A stretch of 64,000 bases of DNA, from positions 124,001 to 188,000 of the forward strand of contig JAJNNX010000013.1 of NCBI GenBank assembly GCA_023159155.1, read 5' to 3'. The notes under the pieces are model-generated. The model was given only the letters and a program-made list of their open reading frames with translations. It ran no database searches and had not been told where the DNA came from. The DNA comes from Ustulina deusta. Lineage: Eukaryota > Ascomycota > Sordariomycetes > Xylariales > Xylariaceae. Numbering within the stretch: position 1 is the first letter of the stretch; each line of letters begins with the position of its first letter. Position numbers and translations under genes: made by a program. This document shows positions 39,619 through 50,406 of the stretch, one piece after another.

Positions 39619-42590
39619 TGTGACCCAGCTCGAGACAAGTCGTAGCTATACGACGCCACGTGCTGTGGCCAGTTCTAGGAAACTGTGGCCTACCAAGCAG
39701 CGATGAGAATCACGTTGTTATTCTTGAGAGGCCTGTATATGTCAGTACTAGAAATGCGGTGCTGATTCTGATAGCAAAAAGCAGAGGGCTACAATATGTG
39801 CTCGACGCTACCAGAGTGCGCTGAGACGATGATTTATTTCGTGTGCGACCAAGGGTTGGACAATTAGAGGGGTTCGGAATGGGTGAGAATGCTTGTTGCA
39901 GTGGCACTCCACATCATGCGCCTGGCAGGAAGTAGAAACTAGAATGTGCACCCTCACGGATGAGCCGTGCCAGAGACGCAGTCGACTCTGGTCAGGCTGC
40001 AACCTGGTTTCTCGGCATCTTGGTGCAGAATGGCGTTCTATGTGGTTGACCCTCACTTGAAGCGCGCGTAGGCCTCAATGCGACATTGAGAGGCATATTT
40101 GTTGCGCGCGAACATGTACCTGGCTGTGTATGGAAGAGAGCGGGCAGGATGGGCAGTTGTGAAGGCGGCGATGCAAAGGTGAGGAGTTTTCAAGCAGGAT
40201 CTGCCAGTGCAGAATTACTTGGATAACGGGTTTCAAAGGGTCTCAAATGACGGGGGGCGGATGGGGAGTCACGATGTGTGGAATTGATTCTCAGCGGGCG
40301 CGGGAAAGCAAGAAAGCAGCAGGACATACCTGAAATCATGTGCCAGATCTCGTGGCGGCGCGCGCAGAGCTTGGATCCGTTGGGTTCGCCCGCTGGCCAG
40401 GTCAGATGACTTCACGTGCTCGCGGAGTGTCTAGCCTCGAATTGCGCGCGCAAGCATATGGGGACTGGGCCAGGATGGACAATGTAAGTGGAAAACTCGA
40501 AATCCGCGTCTGCGTTTCCCACCAAAAAGCGCGACAGAGTCCAGGAAGCTGGCGAGGCCGAGGGGGTCTTCTGCGTTAATAAAGAATGCTCTACCTTTGC
40601 AGCGAGTTCTGAGGAGTTGAAGGAGCAGTATAGAAGGTGGCATGCCTTAGACTCATATGACCGACGGGTGCACGGTCCAGCTCTCGACATCGCCGTGGGA
40701 GGTATGGCACGGGCCACTCTTTTAGCGGCAACCTAAGGGAGGGAGGTAGGCAGTGTAGGTAATAAACCTGCCTAATAATGGAAGCAGACATTGCGTACTG
40801 GACGAGGTAGGTACTATACCAGGACTAGATGTTTAGGTGGTGTGCCGTAGGTACATACTCTACCTACACGGAAACGTGCTAGAGACAGCCCAGGTGGGAA
40901 GCATTGCGGCCTGTGAAGGCAATCTTAGGAGGTACCAGCTGCACTGATCTACCCCACTACGGCAGGGTAGACCACTTTGACATCTGACGAATCAGCTGAC
41001 CCAGTGTTGCGCAGTGTTGCGAGAGTGCTGCCCATTGAGAGACAAGGGAGGGTGGGTCACTTGGGCAGTGTACCTAGGTACCCCCATCACCCCTGCCCCT
41101 TCTACGTCTACTGCCCACACACGCTGGTACCTCGGATTACACGCGTCGAGGATGCGTGAGAACGCCAGTCCGGTACTTTTGCTTGTTGTGCATATATACA
41201 CTCGGTAGGTAGGCAGGCAGGTATCATCTCCCGGGCATCTTTCTCTCGACGTGCAGGCTACCTCGGCAAACACTTGCACGTAAAGTGTTCACTGCGAGAG
41301 CGTCCCATCTTGCAATGCACAACCCCCCGACAGAATAAAGAAGGAGGCCAGGAAGCAAAAAAGGAAAAAAGGTCGAGAAGCTGTCGACGGCAAAAAACAG
41401 CGAGACGCGTTGTGTCACCCCCTGCTGCAAAAGAAATACCCAGCTACTGACTGGAGAGGTTTGCAAATACCAAGATGTTTTGAAACCTGCAGATTACATG
41501 ATGTGCATCTTGCCAAATTGCGACTGACTACGTCAATGCAACCCTTCCGACGAATTGGTGGTGTTGTCGGTAAAGGCCCTGGCGCCCTTGTGGCCCTTCG
41601 CTGCCTCACCGTGGGGGACGACGTCCAAGTCCCGTGATTGTCCTCTCGTGACCGCATTTGGCTGTGTGTGATTGCATATCACGTCTGTTGGCTTCCTCAT
41701 CCGATGCCGTCCCCAGCGCCCCATTTCTCACGACAGACACCCGGGAAGAGCCGCTCTTGGCGCGCTGGAAAATGGGCAAAGCTGATGACATGTCATGTCT
41801 GCCCAATCGCTCGTTGGATGGTCTTGCAACAGGCTCAAGCAAGGCACCAAATGAAAGATGTTGTATGGCCCTGATGAGCAACATTGCTCCCACATGCCTA
41901 CTCAGTCAGTCAGCACCTATCAAGAATTCTTCCATGCAGCCCTTTGATGTGCCATGCACAGGGTAGTAAACCCTGCCTGCCTATTTGATTTCTCTACCTT
42001 GGTGAGCCGACATTGACATACACGTGCAGTGTAGCACCTATCTACCCAAACCTATCTACGCTACCCAGGGATTGCCCGCCGTGGCCTCGGAGGCATTGAT
42101 TGTGTAGCTGGGGCTATTTGAGAGTGTAGGTAGTAGGGAGTGGGTAAGTGCTCTCTCAACTGCACCTTTTGTTGCGTTAAGTCTCGCATGGTGTTACACT
42201 ATACGTTACCTCTCTTTGGTTACCTACGAACCACCTGACATACTTTGTCGTGCTTAGTGTACAGTTTCCAGACCTATTATAAGAATGGGAACATAGCATC
42301 CCGTAAAACTGTTCGAGTTTCCAGAACTGGAGGCTCGTAGAGTACGACGAGCAGCTGACTGGCTGGGGCGACCGGACCGTAGTGGAGCCCCTAAAAGAGT
42401 CCCCCCACCTGGCCATGAACCCCACTGAAGCTCGGTAGTGCTGTCATTCCGCTCCATCTCAGGCCACGGCCGCCAATCGCCGAATTCATCACCCGACACC
42501 AACCCGCCGGCCTACCCACCCAGGTCGTCTAAGCCTCCTGCGAGCGTCTTTAGTAGAGAATCGAGTTGCGTCTCAGCCGGAACCCCGACC
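39619..42590. other. 3.0-kb spacer between divergent CBF1 and Gid9 genes
   Basis: No gene is supported. The stretch contains both promoters, CACGTG boxes at 39657 and around 40412, GGTAGGTAGGCAGGCAGG-like repeats (41203-41220), many AGGTACC-type motifs (40740-41110) and a TATCTACCC motif pair near 42040-42065. Confidence 0.55.
39657..39662. promoter_or_regulatory. CACGTG box next to the CBF1 start
   Basis: A palindromic CACGTG, read GCACGTGG on the coding strand, lies 39 bp upstream of the ATG of the Cbf1-type gene. The hexamer is the consensus of this protein family, so autoregulation is possible. The match itself is certain; its use is inferred. Confidence 0.45.
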
Positions 42591-43980
42591 ATGGGAGACC
42601 ACGAAAGCTCCAAGTTAGATCACGAAAACCACCTGCTACTTGTGAGGCCTATCCCCTCCCCTCCTGGTCCCCGAAAGCGTCCGCAGCTGAGCATCGCTAA
42701 CACCGACCATTGCTTATTTCCAGGACCAACCCCTCCTCCAGCTCCCCGTCGAGCTCCTCCGCAAGAACCTGAGGTCCGCCCGCTTCGAGGTCGAGAAAGA
42801 TGGCAGCTTCGTGAAGGAGACACTGAAGAAGACCGCCACCGACAGCGTCGCCGGGCGGATCTCGCAGCAGGATGTGCTGAAAACGCTCGACTCGATGATC
42901 GCCCGGATGCGGGGCGTCAAGCGGAAGCTGTCAGCCTTCTCCGAGGAAGAGAACCGACTGCACCGGCATGAGGAAGCTCGGGTGAAGCACCTCAGCGAGC
43001 TGTACGACATGTACAGCGTCGAAGACGTCAAGTACGAGGGTTGGAGCCGGACGCGGCTGGACCGCTTACTCACCGATTATCTATTACGCCAGGGGTATGT
43101 CGACAGTGCGCGGGCGCTCGCCAAAGAGCGTGGAATTGAGCTTCTTGTCGACATCGACACCTTTGAGCAGATGAACCGGATCCGACAGTGCCTGCTCAAC
43201 CACAGTGTGCAGGAAGCCCTCACCTGGTGCACGGCCGGAGATACGAAGAAGGAATTGCGGAAGATGGATGTATGTTCCAAATCCCGAAGCACGTCCCCTG
43301 ATAGGTTTTCCTGGCTAACATACGCCCTGCGACAGAGTAATCTTGAATTCATGCTCCGCTACCAGCAATACATCGAACTGGTGCGGAATCGCGCACAGAC
43401 GAAGCCAGACGAGGCGATGGCGCACGCACGGAAACACTTATTTCCCTACAGGGACACATATCCGAAGGAAGTACGGCGCGCCTGTGGGCTCTTGGGCATG
43501 CTACCCGAATACGCCGATCGGGTGTCGGCCTACAAGGAGCTGTACGCGGAGGCGCGATGGCAGATGCTCGCAGACTTATTCACGACAACGCACCACAGCC
43601 TCCTCTCGCTCCCTTCGATCCCACTCCTCCACATCGCCCTGTCGTCCGGCCTATCCGCGTTGAAAACGCCCGCCTGCCACTCGATCCACCCGAATTCCGC
43701 CGCAGCGCCCTCGCACCACACGAGCCTCTCCCTCGCTACCAGCGTGTGTCCGATCTGCAGCACAGAGCTGAATGAGCTCGCCCGTAACGTGCCCCACGCG
43801 CTACACAGCAAGAGCCACGTGGAGCCGGACTTGCTGCTGCTCCCCAACGGCCGCGCGTACGGCAAGGCGCGTCTCGAGGAATACGCCAAGAAAGCGGGCC
43901 TAAGCGAGAACGAGGTCAAAGATCTCCGGACAGGCGAGGTGTACGAAGTAGACCAGCTCAAGAAAGTGTACATCTCGTGA
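42591..43980 (+). CDS. FYV10: GID/CTLH E3 ligase subunit Gid9 (Fyv10/MAEA)
   Basis: This is a RING-like subunit of the GID/CTLH ubiquitin ligase that degrades gluconeogenic enzymes in yeast. Three exons (42591-42641, 42724-43269, 43336-43980) encode 413 residues. Exon 1 gives MGDHESSKLDHENHLLL, joined to DQPLLQLPVELLRKN as in other fungi. A coiled coil (about 60-115) is followed by LisH (about 129-156, LDRLLTDYLLRQGYVDSARALA) and CTLH/CRA segments (about 160-300). The C-terminal RING-like domain shows TSVCPICSTELNELARNVPHA, then LLPNGRAYG. Intron 2 is 66 nt with a GTATGT donor and GACAG acceptor, has no stop and keeps frame. Without splicing, 22 foreign residues would break the CTLH sequence KMD-SNLEFMLRYQQYIE, so splicing is taken as the functional form. 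The RING side lacks some standard zinc ligands, as usual in this family. Confidence 0.94.
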
Positions 43981-44249
43981 CGAATCAGGCCGCCATGTAC
44001 TCACCCACTCACTCATTCACTCATCCCCCCTCACCGACTCCCTCGCTCTCGAAGAATCAAAGCCGATCGCTGAAAACCCCGACATCAACACCCTGTGTTT
44101 ATTCGTTGTTGTTGGTAACATGAATTGCAAGGCAACAAGGACTTTGTAGCCATACTCCTTTCAAGTGCTGTATACTTACACATCGTGGTGTCCGAGGGGC
44201 CGGGATGGACGGGTTAAGTAAGGGAATTAGGCGTCTCAGGTTGGACAGG

Positions 44250-44266
44250 TTTTTTTTTTTTTTTTT
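44250..44266. repeat. Poly-T tract, 17 bases
   Basis: A run of 17 T residues lies about 270 bp after the Gid9 stop codon. It lies on the reverse side of POP2 and has no clear role. Confidence 0.8.
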
Positions 44267-44440
44267 CCTTCCTCTTTCTTTCCTGGGGGAGGGGGAGAGG
44301 GGGGACCGGGGCGTTATAAAGGGGTTTGTTTTCTCGCGTCAGTTTGGTGTAGATGCCAGACGGCTTTATCTAGGTAGCTAGGCATTTTCACCTACTTACT
44401 TTTGGGGACCCAAATCCACTCTCGTTCATGAGCTTTCTAG

Positions 44441-44462
44441 ATATATATATATATATATATAT
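44441..44462. repeat. (AT)11 microsatellite
   Basis: Eleven perfect AT dinucleotides lie in the convergent spacer. Confidence 0.85.
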
Positions 44463-45504
44463 CTGACCGACTTGATGAATGCTAGATTGATAGATCGATG
44501 AAATGGTCTAGTCCTCACTGTCTCGCCTTCGACGCTGTTTTCGGGATCCCCCATTTTGCTCTTACAGAAGCATGAGAAATAGAGAGGCAGGCCCTACTTC
44601 TAGTACGCCAGTTTCAACGACGCACTTTAGGTACCTGTTAGTAAATGAAGAGATGAGTCAGCAACAGCCCACAAGACAAATCAGAAAAGTACGACAATTA
44701 AACATTGTATAGACATCATTGTATTCCGAGTCCGTCCGAGGTACCTAGTTAACTAGGTAGTTAAAGCCGCAAGCTTCCAAAACACACTGACCAATGCTGT
44801 AGACGCCTTATCGTCTCCTAAAACTACACTGTACATGAACGGCCGTGAGAGATTCAAGTCGAGGTGACCCCCCTAGTCCCTAGCCGCCTAACAAAAACAA
44901 GGAGAGGGCTTAAAATAGATATGGACCAAACCGTCGACCAGATCATTACCAGACAGACCCTGACTCCGACTCTTTAGCCTCAATACTCCAGATGTTGCGC
45001 GTGAAAACCGAACTACCCTTCATCGGAAACGCCTGGAAAAATCGTTGCGCAACGGGAAAAATAACTCTTCCATTACACCGGAGATGGATCAGTTTGTGTG
45101 TTAACCCAGAGCCCCTTGATATATGGACGTGCCAAATACGGCCGCAACCCTCGAGGAGTGACATGAACATCCCCTGCGAGGAAAAAAAAGGCTCGAGTCC
45201 CTTTACCGCAAAATAACTATGTACGAAGTTGCTCGGGATTGGCCCGCTTGTGTTATGAGTGTTATTGTCGAGGAACAAAGTTTGGCCACTGGAGAGGGTT
45301 GGGGATGATGCCTCCTGATCGAGGCTGATTGTGGTCGGCTGGAACCAAGCCCGGAGTATTGGGCCACGAAGTCGAAGTCTGATGTGAACTGGAAAGACGG
45401 TCCGACGGATTGGAAGTTTTGTGACGTAGTCGGTGCAAATTTCTAGCCAGCGAGCTTGCTCTCTTGTGGGATAGTAGATCTGGCTGTCTTCCTTCTAACG
45501 GATT

Positions 45505-47045
45505 CTATCTGGTATTAGAAGGGAAGTTGAATTGACCAAATACGCCACCACCACCGCCTGGTGTCATAGGTCCCATACCCATGCCATTCGTATTGTGCGA
45601 CTGTGCAGCGGGAGTACTTGCTAGCCCAACACTAGCAGTGCTCGGAGTACTGGGACCACCATTTGTATTACCATTCGTCCCGCCAGGTGGAGTGTTGTCA
45701 GGGTTTACTGGTTGTTGCAATGGCATCTCCATGCCGCTGAACCCTAAGCCCCAGATCTTTCCGATGTGATCATCGGATATGTCTCCATTATATATCTTTT
45801 CTCGTAACTGGAAAAACACCTTGCCAGTAAGTAGACTATCAGAACCAGCTTGATGAGCCGCTCCAAGACGCTTAATCTTGAGTGCTTCAGCAATGCTTTC
45901 TAAGCCTGACTTCTGTTCGAACTTTTGTAGTATTTCCGTTGTTGAAGGATCTGTTGGAGTCAAAATGCCACTGTTGTGGAGCTTGACGGCATACTTCATC
46001 AGGTGCTTGACATCGTACGTCTGAGGAAACCACTTCTTCATGACTTTGTCGAATTCGCTTTCATCATTGGCAAGCTTCGTATCTGACAATAATTTCGTCA
46101 AGTAACCGAAGTCGTACCCGCCGTGGAATGAAAGCCATTTGATATTGTCAAAGCATACGAAGCCGGAAACCACGAAGAGGGCAGCGAACCTCTTAGGGTC
46201 GATGCCGTCCCGCTCGAGAAGGTTGAAATCGATCCCGGCTTGTTGTAGTGACTCGATCGAGGCCTGGTTGTACATGTCATCCTTTAGGGCAAACTTGAAG
46301 TTAAACTGCCACGCGAGAGGAATTTGTGATTGAGGGTGGGGTTTCGCATTAAGCCTGGGATCCGCGGGAGAGTTGTGTGCGTGGTGTTCTGCGGGGGTCT
46401 CGCCTTTCTCGTTAAACAAGCTGATGCCTATTTGTATGACTTTGAGCATATCGACGTTGACGCGAAGGCACTGGTAGTGATAGTCACTCTTCCCCCGGAA
46501 ATTCCCCATTGGTCGCCCAACAATGCCAGGAAATTCGGTATCCTTGATGCCAAGTTGGTCAGCAAGTGCATATCACGCAACACACCGGGGTTAAGCCCTA
46601 CCATAGCTATGTACGGGAAAGTTTCAGCCAAACCCATGAGCACGACCATCTCTTCTTCGAAGTTATGTCTCCATACCTCTCGTATCCGGCCTTTGCCTCC
46701 ACCTCCCGTTCGTGCTGCTCGTTCGCCCGGTTGGCCATGGGACTGTTGGTGGGGATGTTGTTGCTGTTGCTGTAACGCAGCGGCGTGCTGGAACCCGGTC
46801 CTCGCAGCTTGACTTGCGAAGCCTGTCTGATCACCAACCTGGAAGCTAGAGCCAGCACCCATGCCACCTCCCAACCCGAGGCCATTCGTTGCAAAGGGAC
46901 TTAATTGCTGTGTCAGGAACGGGGGGTTCGAGAGAGAACTTTGCTGGTGTGAGGCATGCGTGGTGGCAGGGTGCTGGGGAAACTGATGCTGGTAGGGAGG
47001 AGCCATAGCTGGCGGGCCACCGCCGAAGCGCGAAGGAGGCGCCAT
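45505..47045 (-). CDS. POP2: CCR4-NOT deadenylase subunit Pop2/Caf1
   Basis: Pop2/Caf1 is a 3'-5' poly(A) nuclease of the CCR4-NOT complex in the cytoplasm. Two exons (47045-46602, 46542-45505) flank a 59-nt intron and encode 493 residues. The N-terminal 120 residues are Gly/Pro/Gln-rich with a short poly-Gln run. The catalytic domain starts at RIREVWRHNFEEEM. The DEDDh residues are visible: D149 and E151 (DTEFPG) at the start of exon 2, D292 (GGYDFGYL), and H378 and D383 (HQAGSDSLLT). The C-terminal tail is Gly/Asn/Pro-rich and ends in GGGGGVFGQFNFP. The intron has an unusual GTAGGG donor and an AAG acceptor, but removing it gives IAM-DTEFPG, the invariant family sequence. The frame is open far upstream without another ATG, so 47045 is the start. 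Confidence 0.95.
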
Positions 47046-47784
47046 TAGTGATGCCAGTGTGAAATCCGAGTCGGCCTCACGGAGTGCCCCTTGATGCTTG
47101 TATGGCAAAAGGCAGACAGGCGGCCGACATGGGAAGTGGGAGGGGCAGGCGAGGGCAAGGTCGTGAGCCGATCCGCGGGTGTGTAGGGCGTGGAGGCCAG
47201 GCTTGGCGTGGATTGCGCTGATGCGCCCGACTTGGTGCTGCCAGGTGACGCTCGCAAGGCCCGAGGCGGATATATGATGCAGTTGGAAAATCGGCGGTCG
47301 GGGGGTAGAGGCGGAAGGTGGAGATGCGTGAGGGCTCTGGTTGGTGTCGATGCAAGAAGCGAGGGATTGGCGTGTCGATGCTATGCTGAGAGGTCGAGAG
47401 GTTGAGAGGTTGACGGTTGGGGAGCCGGTATTGACTTGAGTCCAATCGCGATTTGGCACGACGGGCTTGCATGAATTGAACTTGCACCTGGATGGAGCAC
47501 TGCCCGACTGGACTGGACTGGGGTACCGAGAGGTGGTGCTGGCCGAACGTGGTCTGTGCAGCGGAGCCTGGATACCTGGAGAAAAGTAAATCCCCTAAAG
47601 AGTGCCCCGCTATTCCCGCTGTCTACCAACCGGCATCCAATTGGCGTGCTACCAGTCGGCCACTGGCTGCATCTACGGGCTGTTTGACCCGGGACTCCAA
47701 CCAAAGCTACCTGCCGACACCTTTGCGATAGCTTGTCTCTTATTGAAGCTCTTGGACCCCATTCGCATCCAACACCTTGACGCT
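47046..47784. other. Divergent promoter region, POP2 / NDUFB3
   Basis: The 739-bp stretch separates the starts of two divergent genes. The POP2 frame stays open through 47459 without an ATG, probably an open leader by chance. A polypurine/GTTGAGAGG duplication is near 47390-47410. No factor site was recognised with confidence. Confidence 0.5.
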
Positions 47785-48213
47785 ATGTATCCCACACGGT
47801 ACGGACAAGCAACCTCAAGATCACCATTGGCACCGCAAATCGCTAATGCTGCATACCACCGACAGGATACTCCGAGCGCACCACAACTCCAAGCCGAACA
47901 TCACCGGCTTCGACGCTACAAAGTTCGTCCATTCCGCCGGCCAGCCACGTTATGATCCCTGGGAGAGAGCGTTAGTCCGAGCCCATCCGAAAGCACAGAA
48001 GCTCGACATGGCTCTTTGTTTTACTGACAGAGGGAGCTACACAATAGTGAGGCCTGGCGATACACGGGAACCTTCTCGCGATGGAACCGATTTAAAGGCG
48101 CTTTCCCTGGTCTGGGAATAGCGACTGTTGCTTTCGCAGTGTATCTCGGATACGAGCAGTTGTTCCTCAAGGACGAACACCACGGCGACGCGCATGGAGA
48201 GGAACACCACTAA
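47785..48213 (+). CDS. Complex I subunit NDUFB3/B12-like
   Basis: This is a single-pass accessory subunit of the membrane arm of mitochondrial NADH dehydrogenase. The secure part is KPNITGFDATKF...YDPWERA (to 47970), a 77-nt intron with a GTTAGT donor and CAATAG acceptor, and EAWRYTGTFSRWNRFKG, the B12 signature, then a membrane segment (LGIATVAFAVYLGYEQLF) and the His/acid-rich ending DEHHGDAHGEEHH. The 5' end is less sure. I prefer a 14-nt first exon (47785-47798) joined to 47866, because the intron has a GCTAAT branch site 20 nt before its CAG, giving 94 residues. Without that splice an in-frame ATG at 47846 gives 96 residues. Family identity is clear from the WRYTG and WNRFKGAFPG core and from the length. 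Confidence 0.85.
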
Positions 48214-48990
48214 GGTGAATGGACGGTTGCAACATACACTTCCCCCCAAAGCAAACCCGAAACCAGGAAAGCGAGTCAAATCGGACGATCCAATAGACGC
48301 GAATGGAAACTTGTATATACACGTACAAACTGCTCAGGGTTTGGCGCAGAAGAAGCGCTGCGTACTTGCAGAACACCGAGAACCGAATCAACTCGTTGGT
48401 CGATGGCGCTAGCTTTCTTGCATCTCTATTTGTTCATGGAAGGACTCATAGTGTAAGCACTAGAGATATTTCGCGGTGAATAGACACGGTCTTCAAATCT
48501 AAGGCTGCTACCTCTATTGGTGAGAATCAACAGTATCTTTCACTCGTGCTCGTCGAATCAAAGTGGAACTAGCTCATGTATTATCCTTGGGCTTGTACTA
48601 GGTAATACTACCTAGTACTTTTGGAACCTTTGCGCAACCAAACAGCTTTGAGAATGTGCACGCAAGAATAAGGTCCGGCAGGGAGACAATAAGTACACAA
48701 CTAGGCGTTTTGAATTTGTACACTGCCATTTCTAGTGGTGACAATAACACATAGCCCCATCTATCATGCATTCCTATCACATACTGCAGCTGAACGAAAA
48801 CCACAGAGATAGATGTCAATCTTTGTGCAATGTTACCTATGGAAACCCTCCCAATGGAAATTCCCTCCAAAATCCCCTATCCAGTTTCATCATATCCCCC
48901 AAGGGCCCAGTCTAATGAATGCAGAACTCCAAACCATGAGAACGTGTAAGCCAACAAACAAACAAACCAACATTTCATGATAAGATCAAG
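48214..48990. other. 3' regions of convergent NDUFB3 and coiled-coil genes
   Basis: Nothing recognisable is seen. The open frames on either strand lack ATG or known patterns. A CAAACAAACAAACC stretch lies near 48955-48970, just past the end of the minus-strand gene. Confidence 0.6.
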
Positions 48991-50406
48991 TCAGATCTTG
49001 AACCCGTTGACAACATCCAAAGCCCCTTCGATGACCACATCAAGATGAGCGACTCGCTGTTTCAGCGCAATATTCTCGTCCCGCAGCAAGCTGACCGTGT
49101 CCCACGCAACACTGGCATCCTGGCCTCTACAATTCCTACACCCGTCGCCTCCGCCGCCATTCTCCTCCTTGGCGGCTGAGATGCCCTTGACCAAGCGCTG
49201 GAAGGCCGTAAGCTGCTGAGCCGATTTCGGCTGCTTCGCTGCCACCCCCGCTGCTCTCGGGTGAAGAAGCTGACCAGGCGGCGGCACGTCCACGACGCTC
49301 TCCGTCTCTGTTGAAGTAGCGCACGTCATGGCCGTCGGGCTGCGGCTGCGGGAAAAGATGCTCTCGCTCTCTGCGCTATCGCCGTCGGTGTCGATGCTGA
49401 GGTCGGACTTGACGGTGCTGTTGCTCGCGCGCCAGTGGCGCTTCCTCTCGTCCTCGTCCACGCACAAATCCTCCGTGGCGACGGACCCCTCCTCCGCCAA
49501 CACCACCATCTTGCTGACGCGCTCCTCGTGGCGCGCCCGCCTCTCCGCCTGCAGCTCCGCGACGAGCTGCTGCATCGCCTGCTCCTGTTCCGCGGCCTTG
49601 GTGGCCATCCTCTCGAGCTGGTTCTTGAAGTTCCTAGCCCTCAGCTCCATCTCCTCCATCTCCTCCTTTTGCGCCTCGCGCTCGGCTTGCATTTCCCGCA
49701 GCGCTACCGTCCGTTGGCGATATGCGTCTTGCATCCGGTGCAGCAGTCCCGTGGCGTTAGCTTGCAGGTTCTTGTACGCGGCTGGCGAGAACGCGTCGCC
49801 GTCTAGGGGAGACAATGCCGGGAACAGAGCTGCTTCGATGTCGAGGTCGCATAGCTCATCATCGGTCCTGGCGGGCGCTTGGGTCGGACTCGTCATGCGC
49901 GAGGTGAATGCCGAGACCGACGATGCTAGGAACCCGAGGCGGGATTGCGTGGCGCTTTTTGGTGTGGTGTCTACTGGTGTTCGGAGTGGGTGGGGAAAAG
50001 GCGATGCGTCATATTCGGCCGATGATGGTGTCGATGTACCACTGCGCCAACCACCTCCAAGACGTCCTGGCGAATTTCCACCGCGTCCGTCGCCCGTCAA
50101 TGGCATGCCTTGAGAATGTCTCTTGTTGTACCCTTGCGAGGGAGGAAGTGAGGGGACGTTGGCACGTCTGGCTGAGAAGCTCGGTGCCGATTGTTGCCGT
50201 TGGTGTTGTCTGTGAGTCGAAGATGTGTTGCTTTCGGTTGAGCTTGTGGCCGAGGGAGTGGTAGGCCTTGACGATGCTTCGTCATATGGCCCAAACGTCA
50301 AAGCGGGTGGTTCGCAGACTCCAGAGTGTCTTGTTTGCGGCATCCGGGAAGGGAGGGCTCCTGCCTCCGCTTCCAGCACTGATGGAGTGGTGGTCCCCCT
50401 TAGCAT
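48991..50406 (-). CDS. Coiled-coil protein of unknown function
   Basis: I do not recognise a named family. The frame from the first ATG encodes 471 residues in one exon. The first 190 residues are Ser/Thr/Pro-rich and probably disordered. A segment with LCDLDIEAALFPALSPLDGDAFSPAAYKNL near 190-220 looks ordered. A long coiled coil follows (about 215-300), very rich in Glu, Gln, Arg and Met (YRQRTVALREMQAEREAQKE). A second Ser/acid-rich linker leads to a short CRNC element and the C-terminal heptad region SLLRDENIALKQRVAHLDVV ending in DVVNGFKI. That last part has the feel of a conserved fungal motif. An upstream exon is possible: TTCCCGACAG just before the ATG would serve as an acceptor. Promoter context includes TGAGTCA at 50590-50596. 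Confidence 0.75.
   Translation of the reverse strand: MLRGTTTPSVLEAEAGALPSRMPQTRHSGVCEPPALTFGPYDEASSRPTTPSATSSTESNTSSTHRQHQRQQSAPSFSARRANVPSLPPSQGYNKRHSQGMPLTGDGRGGNSPGRLGGGWRSGTSTPSSAEYDASPFPHPLRTPVDTTPKSATQSRLGFLASSVSAFTSRMTSPTQAPARTDDELCDLDIEAALFPALSPLDGDAFSPAAYKNLQANATGLLHRMQDAYRQRTVALREMQAEREAQKEEMEEMELRARNFKNQLERMATKAAEQEQAMQQLVAELQAERRARHEERVSKMVVLAEEGSVATEDLCVDEDERKRHWRASNSTVKSDLSIDTDGDSAESESIFSRSRSPTAMTCATSTETESVVDVPPPGQLLHPRAAGVAAKQPKSAQQLTAFQRLVKGISAAKEENGGGGDGCRNCRGQDASVAWDTVSLLRDENIALKQRVAHLDVVIEGALDVVNGFKI

Larger units (their letters stand above)
43981..45504. other. 3' regions of convergent Gid9 and POP2 genes
   Basis: No gene is recognised. There are a 17-base T run (44250-44266), an (AT)11 dinucleotide run and a TGAGTCA AP-1/Gcn4-type heptamer at 44654-44660 in a position unlikely to be a promoter. 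Confidence 0.6.

Noticed and set aside
44946..45278. 110-codon minus-strand frame in the Gid9/POP2 spacer
   Set aside because: It starts at TTG, shows no known pattern, and lies in a convergent 3' region.
49328..50113. 261-codon plus-strand frame opposite the coiled-coil gene
   Set aside because: Ser/Arg/Ala-rich complement of a Glu/Arg-rich coiled coil; explained by composition.
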